Assembly: GCA_947626675.1 (NCBI GenBank)
Contig: CANQTC010000002.1
Span: 1-64,000, forward strand
DNA: 64,000 nucleotides
Reading direction: 5' to 3'
From: an uncultured Coprococcus sp.
GTDB lineage: Bacteria > Bacillota > Clostridia > Lachnospirales > Lachnospiraceae
In this document: piece by piece, positions 55,650 through 64,000 of the stretch
Position numbering within the stretch: position 1 is the first letter of the stretch
Layout: each line of letters begins with the position of its first letter
Notes under the pieces: generated by a model
The model's input: only the letters and a program-made list of their open reading frames with translations
Databases searched by the model: none
Told to the model about the DNA's origin: nothing
Position numbers and translations under genes: made by a program

Positions 55650-56588
55650 CTACCTTGTTGTCTTCCTGATATTGGAGTCAAACATTCTGTTATATCCAAG
55701 CCAGCCCGCTTCATCTTTGGCTGAAAGCGCCTCGATAAATGTCTGAAGCTTTGCGTCTGTGTTGTCTGCAAATGATAAGGCAAGCGCTTCAATCAGCGCC
55801 GGTTTTTTCGGCGAGCCATATTCCAGTTCTCCATGATGCGCCAGGATACAATGTTCCAGTTCATTCGCTTCTTTTGCAGGGAAGTCAGGAATGTCCTTTA
55901 TTTTATCTCTTATCATCATCGTACCCATAACGATATGTCCAAGAAGCTGTCCTGCATCTGTATAATCATTTTCAGGGAAGGATGATATCTCATATATTTT
56001 TCCGATGTCGTGCAGCATCGCTGCTGTAAGCAGTAAATCTCTGTTCAGGATTGGATAATATGTAGTATAATAGTCACACATTTTTGCAACCGCAAGAGTA
56101 TGTTCCAACAATCCACCCACAAAGCCATGATGTACGGACTTTGCGGCAGAGTGTGCTTTAAATTCCTTTGAAATATGTGTATCTTCTATAAAAAAACGTT
56201 TTAACAGCGTTTTATAATAAGGTCTTTCCAGTGAATCAATAAGCTCTAAAAGGCAACGAACCATTTCTTCTACATTTTTCTTTGTAGCCGGCATATAGTT
56301 ATTGATATCGTATTCGCCAGCTTCCGCTATACGGATTTTTTTTATGTTCAGTTGAAGGGAATTATTAAATACAGTAACCTGTCCATCCACCTTGACATAA
56401 TTCAGGTTTTCAAAGTGAGCAATTCCGTTGTTTAATTCCCATATTTTTCCGTCTATGCTTCCTGTTGCATCTGTAAGCAGCAGGGAATAATATGTTTTTC
56501 CGGATTTTGTTTTGCCTACAATTTTATTCTTACACAAATAAACGTCTGAAACTATCTCGCCATCCGTAAGTTCCTTTATAAATCTCAT
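55650..56588 (-). CDS. YhaM-type 3'-5' exoribonuclease (OB fold plus HD domain)
   Basis: A 312-residue protein with an N-terminal OB fold (about 10-100; SLLLTDATGSIDGKIWEL) and an HD phosphohydrolase domain (GGLLEHTLAVAKM; AAMLHDIGKIYE; ILAHHGELEYGS). This is the layout of YhaM, a Firmicute enzyme trimming RNA and DNA 3' ends. The ATG at 56588 is chosen because GAAAGGAA is better spaced to it than to the ATG at 56594. The 224 bases upstream toward rfbC hold no gene. Confidence 0.88.
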   Translation of the reverse strand: MRFIKELTDGEIVSDVYLCKNKIVGKTKSGKTYYSLLLTDATGSIDGKIWELNNGIAHFENLNYVKVDGQVTVFNNSLQLNIKKIRIAEAGEYDINNYMPATKKNVEEMVRCLLELIDSLERPYYKTLLKRFFIEDTHISKEFKAHSAAKSVHHGFVGGLLEHTLAVAKMCDYYTTYYPILNRDLLLTAAMLHDIGKIYEISSFPENDYTDAGQLLGHIVMGTMMIRDKIKDIPDFPAKEANELEHCILAHHGELEYGSPKKPALIEALALSFADNTDAKLQTFIEALSAKDEAGWLGYNRMFDSNIRKTTR

Positions 56589-56818
56589 AACCATTTCCTT
56601 TCAGCGTTATTATTCATTGACTGCTTCAATGTACTTTGCAATGCGCTGTTCATACGTCCGCACATTTTCTACACAAGATATATTAACATATTTTATGGCA
56701 ATGTCAATTTAAGAGACATTTTTCATCGTAAAATTTCCACTATTCATCAGCAGAAAAATTATATAAAATGTATAAAAAGAACGGTATCACGAATAGCCTT
56801 GATGCATGGATGTTCTCC

Positions 56819-57421
56819 TTAAAACCGAAATGTATCTTTCATTCCCAGCCACTTTTGGTCTTTTTCACTCAAATTAAGCTTTGTACCGTCTGCCAGTTGA
56901 TACCCTTCTGCGCTTGCGGTTCCCTGATACCCGCCAACAAGCCCCGGCCACTCAATGCCTATCTCAGGGTCATTCCATGCAAGTCCGCCTTCATCGCCCG
57001 GATGATAGAAATCAGTTACCTTGTAACAGAACTTTGCTACATCAGACAGTACCAAAAATCCATGTGCGAAGCCTTCTGAAATATAAAACTGTTTATTGTT
57101 CTCCTCTGTAAGTTCCACGCCAAACCACTGTCCATAAGTCTTGCTGTCACTTCTTAAGTCCACTGCTACATCAAATACAGCCCCCTGAATCACACGAACA
57201 AGTTTTCCCTGTGGATATTCCTTCTGAAAATGAAGTCCTCTTAATACCCCTTTTGTGCTCATGCTTTGGTTATCCTGAACGAATACCATGTCAAGACCTG
57301 CCTCGTGCATATCATTCTGATTATATGTTTCTACAAAATATCCCCTGCTGTCACCATGTACAGTAGGCTCGATTACATATAATCCTTCTATTGGCGCTTT
57401 TGTAACTTTTATCTGTCCCAT
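56819..57421 (-). CDS. rfbC: dTDP-4-dehydrorhamnose 3,5-epimerase
   Basis: A 200-residue cupin-fold epimerase (PTVHGDSRGYFVETYNQND; GVLRGLHFQKEYPQGKLV). It inverts C3 and C5 of the keto sugar, the third step of dTDP-L-rhamnose synthesis. It is the last of four linked genes, five bases behind the reductase gene, so the product pathway is complete in the window. Confidence 0.95.
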   Translation of the reverse strand: MGQIKVTKAPIEGLYVIEPTVHGDSRGYFVETYNQNDMHEAGLDMVFVQDNQSMSTKGVLRGLHFQKEYPQGKLVRVIQGAVFDVAVDLRSDSKTYGQWFGVELTEENNKQFYISEGFAHGFLVLSDVAKFCYKVTDFYHPGDEGGLAWNDPEIGIEWPGLVGGYQGTASAEGYQLADGTKLNLSEKDQKWLGMKDTFRF

Positions 57422-57426
57422 CGCTG

Positions 57427-58344
57427 TTAATCCCTTTCTATTTCTTTAAGGTATCTGGCGAGTGCATCCTGCCATTTAGGAAGCGGCTTAAAACCTTCCT
57501 GCGTAAGCTTCCTTCTGTCGAGCCTGCTGTTAAATGGTCTTGCTGCCTTTGATATGCCATACTCTGCTGTAGTAACAGGTATTACCTTTGTATCGTATCC
57601 TGCCTGTTTCAATATCTCACAGGCGAAATCATACCAGCTTATGTATCCGCCTTCATTTGTTGCATGATAATAGCCGTATTTCTCCGTTTCTATCATATCC
57701 ACAAGAAGCCTTGCCAAATCGTAAGTATAGGTCGGCGTACCGATTTGGTCATTGACGACCTTAATGGTATCAGACTTCTTTCCAATAGTAAGCATTGTCT
57801 TGATAAAGTTCCTGCCATTTCTGCCAAATACCCAGGCAATACGCACAATGAAATATTTCTCTAATGTTTTGCTGACTGCAAACTCCCCTTCGAGCTTCGT
57901 CTGCCCATAGACGCTAAGCGGCTTGTAGTCTGTGCAGTCAGGCTCCCAGGGGGTATCCCCGTTTCCATCAAACACATAATCTGTGCTAAGGTATACCATC
58001 TTTGCATCAAGTTTTTTACAGACTTTTGCAATATGCTTCGTACCTGATACATTAATATCATATACCTTATGAATATTCTCCTCATCTTCCGCCGCATCTA
58101 CAGCTGTCCATGCGGCACAGTGAACGACAACATCCGGTTTTATCTCTGTAATCACTTTATCAACTGCCTCTTGGTCTGTTATATCAAGCTTGGCATATGG
58201 CATGGTGCATACCGGCGAACCATCCTGTTCGCCATTATAGTTTTCCGATATATCAGAACCGATTCCTGCGTATCCGCGTTTATTCAGTTCATTCATAACA
58301 TCATGTCCCAGTTGTCCGCAGACTCCGGTTACAAATACTTTCAT
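57427..58344 (-). CDS. rfbD: dTDP-4-dehydrorhamnose reductase
   Basis: A 305-residue short-chain reductase. The nucleotide-binding VTGVCGQLGHDV and the catalytic Tyr/Lys in YGQTKLEGE are present. It makes dTDP-L-rhamnose with NADPH, the last step. It overlaps none of its neighbours but lies five bases before rfbC, typical of one operon. Confidence 0.95.
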   Translation of the reverse strand: MKVFVTGVCGQLGHDVMNELNKRGYAGIGSDISENYNGEQDGSPVCTMPYAKLDITDQEAVDKVITEIKPDVVVHCAAWTAVDAAEDEENIHKVYDINVSGTKHIAKVCKKLDAKMVYLSTDYVFDGNGDTPWEPDCTDYKPLSVYGQTKLEGEFAVSKTLEKYFIVRIAWVFGRNGRNFIKTMLTIGKKSDTIKVVNDQIGTPTYTYDLARLLVDMIETEKYGYYHATNEGGYISWYDFACEILKQAGYDTKVIPVTTAEYGISKAARPFNSRLDRRKLTQEGFKPLPKWQDALARYLKEIERD

Positions 58345-58393
58345 GTTCTTAACCCCTTATCCGATAAATTTCTATATATCCGTATTTTTCCTT

Positions 58394-59413
58394 TTATCTG
58401 TTGCCATACATCTTCTCATAATAATTCTGATAGTCACCGCTGATGATAGTTTCCCACCACTCACGATTATCCAGATACCAGCTTATCGTTTTCTTGATTC
58501 CATCAGCAAACTTCGTTTCCGGAAGCCATCCCAGCTCACTATGTATCTTTGTCGGGTCTATTGCATAACGCATATCATGACCTTTCCGGTCACTTACATA
58601 TGTTATAAGGCTTTCCGGCTTGCCAAGTTCCTTACATATTATCTTTACGATATCGATGTTCTTCATTTCATTATGTCCGCCTATGTTATAGACCTCTCCG
58701 ACTTTCCCCTTATGAATAATCAAATCAATCGCTTTACAATGGTCCTCAACGTAAAGCCAGTCACGCACATTAAGCCCCTCGCCATATACAGGCAGCGGCT
58801 TGTCCGCCAGCGCATTCGCAATCATAAGCGGAATCAGCTTCTCCGGAAAATGATATGGTCCATAGTTATTTGAACACCTTGAGATTGTAACCGGAAGTCC
58901 ATATGTCCTGTGGTATGCCTGTACCAGTAAATCCGCAGACGCCTTTGACGAACTGTAGGGACTGCTTGTATGTATCGGTGTTTCTTCTGTAAAAAATAAA
59001 TCCGGCCTGTCAAGCGGTAAATCTCCGTACACCTCATCTGTGGATACCTGATGATAACGTGTAATACCGTATTTCCGGCAGGCATCCATCAATGTCGCCG
59101 TACCGATAATATTCGTCTGTAAGAAAATCCCCGGATTTTCTATTGAACGGTCCACATGACTTTCTGCTGCAAAATTCACCACGATGTCCGGATGTTCTTC
59201 TTCAAATAGTTTATAGACGGCTTCCCTGTCGCAGATATCCGCCTTTACAAACCTGAAATTGGGATGCGCCATCACAGGCGCAAGCGTAGACAGATTTCCT
59301 GCATATGTCAGTTTATCAAGGCAGATAATCCTGTAATCAGGATATTTGTCAAGCATATGAAATACAAAATTACTTCCGATAAATCCGGCTCCTCCGGTTA
59401 CAATAATTGTCAT
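58394..59413 (-). CDS. rfbB: dTDP-glucose 4,6-dehydratase
   Basis: A 339-residue NAD-dependent enzyme ([20 protein letters not shown]; active site [12 protein letters not shown]). It removes water from dTDP-glucose to give the 4-keto-6-deoxy sugar, the second step of rhamnose synthesis. Size and motifs are normal. Confidence 0.96.
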   Translation of the reverse strand: MTIIVTGGAGFIGSNFVFHMLDKYPDYRIICLDKLTYAGNLSTLAPVMAHPNFRFVKADICDREAVYKLFEEEHPDIVVNFAAESHVDRSIENPGIFLQTNIIGTATLMDACRKYGITRYHQVSTDEVYGDLPLDRPDLFFTEETPIHTSSPYSSSKASADLLVQAYHRTYGLPVTISRCSNNYGPYHFPEKLIPLMIANALADKPLPVYGEGLNVRDWLYVEDHCKAIDLIIHKGKVGEVYNIGGHNEMKNIDIVKIICKELGKPESLITYVSDRKGHDMRYAIDPTKIHSELGWLPETKFADGIKKTISWYLDNREWWETIISGDYQNYYEKMYGNR

Positions 59414-59443
59414 ATCTAAATACTCCTTATATCAATTTATATT

Positions 59444-60340
59444 TTAATGCAATGCATCAATATATTTGCCATCTAAGACATCCTTAAGATACTGTCCATA
59501 CTGATTTTTCTTCAATATCTCATAAACTGCAAGTACATCTTCCCTGCTTATCCACCCATTTAAGTATGCGATTTCTTCAAGGCACGCAATCTTTCTATGC
59601 TGGTGCTGTTCCATCGTCTTTACAAAATTTGTAGCATCCACAAGGCTTTCATGCGTACCGGTATCAAGCCATGTAAATCCCTGTCCAAGCAGCTCCACAT
59701 TCAGCTTGCCTGATTCCAGATAAATCCTGTTCAAATCTGTTATTTCCAACTCTCCCCTGGCAGAAGGCTTCAGATTCTTTGCATAGCCTACCACACGATT
59801 ATCGTAGAAATATAAGCCGGTTACACAATAATTGCTCTTGGGTTTCGCTGGTTTTTCTTCAATAGAAACCGCTTTTCCGTTTTCATCAAACTCAACGATG
59901 CCAAAGCGCTCCGGGTCATCTACATAATAACCGAAAACAGTTGCGCCTTTACCAGTCTCTGCCTTTTTCACAGCTGCTTCCAAACGCTGCGTAAGACCAT
60001 GTCCGGCGAAGATATTATCGCCAAGCACCATCGCCACCGTATCATCGCCTATAAATTCTTCACCAATAATAAACGCCTGCGCCAGTCCGTCCGGTGATGG
60101 CTGAACGGCATATGTAAGATTCACACCAAATTGATGCCCGTTACCAAGCAATTCCTTGAAACGCGGCGTATCCTGCGGCGTTGAAATAATCAGGATATCT
60201 CTGATTCCCGCCTGCATTAACACAGACATCGGATAATAAATCATTGGTTTATCGAATACCGGAAGCAATTGCTTCGATGTTACTTTCGTTAATGGATATA
60301 GGCGTGTCCCCGAACCGCCTGCTAATATAATTCCCTTCAT
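59444..60340 (-). CDS. rfbA: Glucose-1-phosphate thymidylyltransferase
   Basis: A 298-residue nucleotidyltransferase ([37 protein letters not shown]). It joins dTTP and glucose-1-phosphate, the first and regulated step, normally inhibited by dTDP-rhamnose. It begins the four-gene operon rfbA-B-D-C. The rhamnose is likely used in wall-linked or capsular polysaccharide, although no glycosyltransferase genes lie in this window. Confidence 0.96.
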   Translation of the reverse strand: MKGIILAGGSGTRLYPLTKVTSKQLLPVFDKPMIYYPMSVLMQAGIRDILIISTPQDTPRFKELLGNGHQFGVNLTYAVQPSPDGLAQAFIIGEEFIGDDTVAMVLGDNIFAGHGLTQRLEAAVKKAETGKGATVFGYYVDDPERFGIVEFDENGKAVSIEEKPAKPKSNYCVTGLYFYDNRVVGYAKNLKPSARGELEITDLNRIYLESGKLNVELLGQGFTWLDTGTHESLVDATNFVKTMEQHQHRKIACLEEIAYLNGWISREDVLAVYEILKKNQYGQYLKDVLDGKYIDALH

Positions 60341-60461
60341 ACCGTTTTCTCCTCATCTTTTGTGACTTTGCACAAATTTTTTAACACATTAATATTAATA
60401 ATTATATTAATTTTTATATTCATTGTAAAGCACCAAAGTTCATGTGAATTTTACTTTTAAC

Positions 60462-60514
60462 AAAAAAAATCCCAAAAACAATATAGCTGCATCACTATAT
60501 TGTTTCAGGGATAT
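60462..60514 (-). terminator. Terminator behind ilvE
   Basis: On the minus strand ACAATATAG and CTATATTGT pair, flanked by TCCC/GGGA, and are followed by a run of T. It lies 19 bases behind the ilvE stop and separates it from the rhamnose genes. Confidence 0.75.
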
Positions 60515-60532
60515 TTTTAGTCCTGTCAACTA

Positions 60533-61558
60533 TTATTGTATCTCTTTAATCCATCCTTTAGGTGCTTCCAGTCTTCCCATCTGTATACCGGTCAGGGTAT
60601 CATAAAGTTTCTTTGTTACCGGTCCCATTTCTTCCATTCCGCTTGGGAAACAAATCTCGTTTCCGTGGTCATAAATCTTTCCAACAGGTGAGATAACAGC
60701 GGCAGTTCCGCAAAGACCGCACTCAGCAAAATCTTTTACCTCTTCAAAATATACTGTTCTTTCTTCAACTTCAAGTCCGAGGATATCCTTTGCAACTGTC
60801 ATCAGAGAACGTCTTGTAATCGATGGCAGGATACTGTCTGACTTTGGTGTTACCACCTTGCCGTCTTTTGTTACGAACAGGAAGTTTGCTCCGCCTGTTT
60901 CTTCTACCTTTGTTCTTGTTGCTGCGTCCAGATACATATTTTCATCAAAGCCCTCTTTATGTGCTGTTACAATCGCATGAAGGCTCATCGCATAGTTCAG
61001 GCCTGCCTTGATATGACCGGTTCCATGCGGTGCAGCTCTGTCAAAATCAGAAACCTTAATCGTAATTGGCTTTGCGCCGCCCTTGAAATATGGGCCAACA
61101 GGTGTACAGAATATTCTGAACTGATATTCCTCGGCAGGTTTTACGCCGATAACAGGATTTGAGCCAAACATATATGGTCTCAGATAAAGGGTTGCGCCGG
61201 AACCATATGGCGGTACATAATCGATATTTGCTTTAACCGTTTCTACTACTGCTTCTACAAATCTATCCTCAGGGAATACCGGCATCTCAAGTCTGCTTGC
61301 CGAATCCGCAAATCTGCTTGCATTCAGGTCAGGTCTGAAGCATACTACTTTTCCGTCTTCGGTTGTATATGCCTTTAAACCTTCAAATACAGTCTGTGCA
61401 TACTGAAGTACGCCTGCACATTCGCTGATTACCACCTTTGAATCCTCTGTCAGAACACCTTCATCCCATGCTCCATTCTTATAATTCGATACAAACCTTT
61501 TCTCTGTTTCTATATATCCAAATCCAAGATTTGACCAGTCAATATTCTTCTTATCCAT
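60533..61558 (-). CDS. ilvE: Branched-chain amino acid aminotransferase
   Basis: A 341-residue fold-type IV PLP enzyme (the large type II form). The PLP Lys lies in GTGHIKAGLNYAMS and a conserved EVEERTVYFEEV segment follows. It moves the amino group between glutamate and the keto acids of leucine, isoleucine and valine. It stands alone between two terminated units. Confidence 0.93.
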   Translation of the reverse strand: MDKKNIDWSNLGFGYIETEKRFVSNYKNGAWDEGVLTEDSKVVISECAGVLQYAQTVFEGLKAYTTEDGKVVCFRPDLNASRFADSASRLEMPVFPEDRFVEAVVETVKANIDYVPPYGSGATLYLRPYMFGSNPVIGVKPAEEYQFRIFCTPVGPYFKGGAKPITIKVSDFDRAAPHGTGHIKAGLNYAMSLHAIVTAHKEGFDENMYLDAATRTKVEETGGANFLFVTKDGKVVTPKSDSILPSITRRSLMTVAKDILGLEVEERTVYFEEVKDFAECGLCGTAAVISPVGKIYDHGNEICFPSGMEEMGPVTKKLYDTLTGIQMGRLEAPKGWIKEIQ

Positions 61559-61668
61559 CTTATCTACTTCCTTTCAAGTAAAATCTGTAATTATTGTAAA
61601 TGATTTCATGCCTAATATTTGTTATAGCACATTATTCATGCTTTTTCCATAGGAAAGACATAAAAATA

Positions 61669-63156
61669 TCAATCTTCTGTCGGTGCTTTCGCTTCTTCAA
61701 ATGTGCTTATCACATCTTCTGATGGTGCTTTTGTAATCAATGACACAAGGATGGCGGTCAGAAGTCCTGCTGCAAAGCCCGGTATAATCTCATAAAGCCC
61801 GGTTGAAGCCGCAAAGCACTTAAACCATACTGCATCTACCGCAAATCCTACTATAATAGAAGCAAGCGTTCCTGAATAGGTCAGTCGTTTCCAGTAAAGT
61901 GAAAGTATGATGGCAGGGCCAAATGCCGAGCCAAACGCGCCCCATGCATTACTTACAAGGTCCATAATGCTGCTGCACGCAGGATTCATGGCGATTACAA
62001 GCGCTACGACAGAAATTACGATAACGACTATTCTGCCTGCCCAGAGCATCTCTTTATCGGATGCCTTCTTACGAATTATCGGTTTGTATACGTCGGATGC
62101 AAATGCCGAGGAGGATGCCAAAAGCTGCGAGTCTGCGGTACTCATGGACGCCGCAAGTATCGCGGATAATAAAACACCTGCTATCAGCGCCGGAAATACG
62201 GCTCTTACCATGCTGATAAAGATACTTGATTCATTTCCTACAAGCGCATCGCCAAAGTATTTTCTTCCTACAATTGCAACGACAGATGCCATAACAAGGA
62301 TAATGCCTGTCCAGCAGCTTCCAACGATTCTGGACTTCTTCATTTCCTTTTCTGATTTAATGGATATGTATCTTACAAGGATATGCGGCATTCCCAAATA
62401 TCCAAGTCCCCAGCCAAGTCCGGAAGCTATTGTTATGATACTTGCTTTATTCAGTGTTCCACCTGACAGTACGTTATAGTAATGCTCCGGAAGTACATCA
62501 GATGGTGATACAAAGCCTGCTCCCTGCATGGCAACAACTGCTATAATCGGCGCTATCATAAGCGCAGCCAGCATGAGAAGCCCCTGGAAAAAGTCTGTCC
62601 AGCACACAGCATTAAATCCACCTAAAAACGTATACACTACAATAATTGTAGACGCTGCAATCATTGCCCCTTTTTCATCTACGCCCATGACCGAGTGAAA
62701 CAACGTTCCACATGCCTTAATACTTGACGCTGCATAAATACAATAGGCAATCACAAATATAACCGCACAAATTATCTGCAATGCTTTATTCTCCGTTTTA
62801 AACCGGTTTGTAAGGTATTGCGGTATGGTAATCGAATCATTGAACTGAATGGAAAACCGCCGAAGTCTTGGCGCTACAAAAATCCATGCGCATACTGTAC
62901 CTATCAATAGTCCCACCGATATCCATATCTCACTGAAGCCATTCAGATAAATAGCGCCCGGAAGGCCCATCAAAACCCATGCGCTCATATCAGAAGCTCC
63001 GGCGCTCAGTGCCGCTACCAGTCCATTCATATTTCGTCCGCCGAGAAAATATGCTTTTTCTCCGGCCTCTTTCTTTGACTTGATAAAGAAGTAAATACCT
63101 ACTCCTATCACAAGTGCAAAATAGACAATAAAAGCAATTAATTCGTAATTATTCAT
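61669..63156 (-). CDS. putP: Sodium/proline symporter
   Basis: A 495-residue member of the sodium:solute symporter family with about 13 membrane helices. The signature stretches GGRNMNGLVAALSAGASDMS and WVLMGLPGAIY and the sodium site segment ILAASMSTADSQLL are those of PutP. It imports proline with sodium, for nutrition or osmotic protection. The ATG at 63156 (MNNYELIAFIVYF) is chosen over one six codons upstream because it gives the usual short N-terminus. It diverges from the next gene. Confidence 0.9.
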   Translation of the reverse strand: MNNYELIAFIVYFALVIGVGIYFFIKSKKEAGEKAYFLGGRNMNGLVAALSAGASDMSAWVLMGLPGAIYLNGFSEIWISVGLLIGTVCAWIFVAPRLRRFSIQFNDSITIPQYLTNRFKTENKALQIICAVIFVIAYCIYAASSIKACGTLFHSVMGVDEKGAMIAASTIIVVYTFLGGFNAVCWTDFFQGLLMLAALMIAPIIAVVAMQGAGFVSPSDVLPEHYYNVLSGGTLNKASIITIASGLGWGLGYLGMPHILVRYISIKSEKEMKKSRIVGSCWTGIILVMASVVAIVGRKYFGDALVGNESSIFISMVRAVFPALIAGVLLSAILAASMSTADSQLLASSSAFASDVYKPIIRKKASDKEMLWAGRIVVIVISVVALVIAMNPACSSIMDLVSNAWGAFGSAFGPAIILSLYWKRLTYSGTLASIIVGFAVDAVWFKCFAASTGLYEIIPGFAAGLLTAILVSLITKAPSEDVISTFEEAKAPTED

Positions 63157-63348
63157 TCTCTCTACACCTTTCATCGTATTTTATAAAAATTTAACATATA
63201 ACATTTCAAATTCTACACAAAAAGCAGTCTAAAATCAAGATGTTTCAATATACTAACCCGCATACTATGTGATATACTTAAAAAATATATGTAATCCGAC
63301 ATCCAAATTTTATAAAATTTAGCTGTCGTTGTGAAAGGGAGCGTTCAT

Positions 63349-64000
63349 ATGAAATCAGAAAAACAAATAGCCATGAAAATATCCGGCGTCAGCATTATTG
63401 CCAATATTATTTTATCTCTTCTAAAGATGTTTGCAGGTTTTATCGCACATTCAAGTGCAATGGTTTCTGATGCTGTTCATTCTGCATCAGATGTATTCAG
63501 TACCATTATCGTTATTATCGGAATTAATGCAGCCGGAAAAAAATCAGATGACAGACACCCCTATGGGCATGAGCGTTTTGAATGTGTTGCTTCTATTATA
63601 TTGGCAGATGTTCTGCTGCTTACCGGTCTCGGAATCGGTTACACAGGAATCAAAACCATTCTATCCGGTACTTATACAAGCGCTGCTGTACCAGGTATGC
63701 TTGCACTGATTGCCGCCATCCTCTCCATCGTTGTAAAGGAGCTTATGTTCTGGTATACCAGAGCAGGGGCAAAGAAAATCAATTCCGGCGCACTTATGGC
63801 AGATGCATGGCATCATCGTTCCGATGCGCTGTCCTCCATCGGCGCTTTAATCGGTATCGGCGCCGCAAGGCTTGGCTATCCTGTTATGGATTCGGTCGCA
63901 AGCATTGTGATATGCCTGTTTATTGTCGTTGCGGCTTTAGATATCTTTAAAGATGCTTTTGATAAAATGGTAGATTGTTCCTGTGATGAAAAGACAATCC
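63349..64000 (+). CDS. Cation diffusion facilitator (5' part, cut by window edge)
   Basis: The first 217 residues of a CDF-family metal exporter. The ATG at 63349 follows AAAGGGAG. The two metal-binding pairs are present: SDAVHSASD in helix 2 and ADAWHHRSDALSS in helix 5, together with the signature DDRHPYGHERFE. Such proteins move Zn, Mn or Fe out of the cell in exchange for protons. The cytoplasmic C-terminal domain lies beyond the window. The ORF track shows only pieces in other frames. Confidence 0.92.
   Translation, partial: MKSEKQIAMKISGVSIIANIILSLLKMFAGFIAHSSAMVSDAVHSASDVFSTIIVIIGINAAGKKSDDRHPYGHERFECVASIILADVLLLTGLGIGYTGIKTILSGTYTSAAVPGMLALIAAILSIVVKELMFWYTRAGAKKINSGALMADAWHHRSDALSSIGALIGIGAARLGYPVMDSVASIVICLFIVVAALDIFKDAFDKMVDCSCDEKTI

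Overview
The window looks like a chromosome segment of a low-GC Gram-positive anaerobe, most likely a Lachnospiraceae-type Clostridia. The reasons are strong GGAGG ribosome binding sites, the Firmicute order rpsJ...rplQ-ecfA-ecfT-truA-rplM-rpsI, a zinc-type S14, and LPXTG pili with sortases. No tRNA, rRNA or CRISPR array was seen. Nearly all core genes read on the minus strand.

1 to about 11.7 kb is an AT-rich accessory block that looks like an integrative mobilizable element. It carries a MobV relaxase, a RepA-like ATPase, a small HTH protein and a XRE repressor with a clear divergent promoter/operator region, and a tyrosine integrase broken by a one-base frameshift. Its cargo is a tight four-gene defence-like run: a Dam-type adenine methyltransferase, an AlwI/BspD6I-type restriction endonuclease, a predicted PD-(D/E)XK nuclease, and a TrlF-like PHP-plus-ATPase protein. 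Phased TGTTGCAT repeats lie near both ends. The right end sits directly behind rpsI. A three-way-junction RNA or DNA structure precedes the relaxase.

11.7 to 39.7 kb is the ribosomal supercluster, read right to left: the S10, spc and alpha operons with secY, adk, infA and rpoA, then a fused EcfA ATPase and EcfT, truA and rplM-rpsI. This otherwise conserved order is interrupted twice: by a DUF2935 gene with a six-cupredoxin multicopper oxidase on the opposite strand, and by an ECF sigma factor with a membrane-anchored C-terminal domain plus a paralogue that has lost the sigma part. map is missing from its usual place next to adk. The rpsJ leader contains mutually exclusive hairpins that look like a transcription attenuator.

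39.7 to 54 kb is a pilus operon: a giant (about 3130 residue) LPXTG adhesin with BspA-like leucine-rich repeats, a major pilin, a small coiled-coil protein, a dedicated signal peptidase, a class C sortase, a minor pilin and a second sortase. Its promoter carries four TTGACT boxes.

54 kb to the end is housekeeping: an RlmD/RlmCD-type rRNA methyltransferase, a YhaM-type exoribonuclease, the four dTDP-L-rhamnose genes, ilvE, putP and the start of a cation diffusion facilitator gene cut by the window edge.
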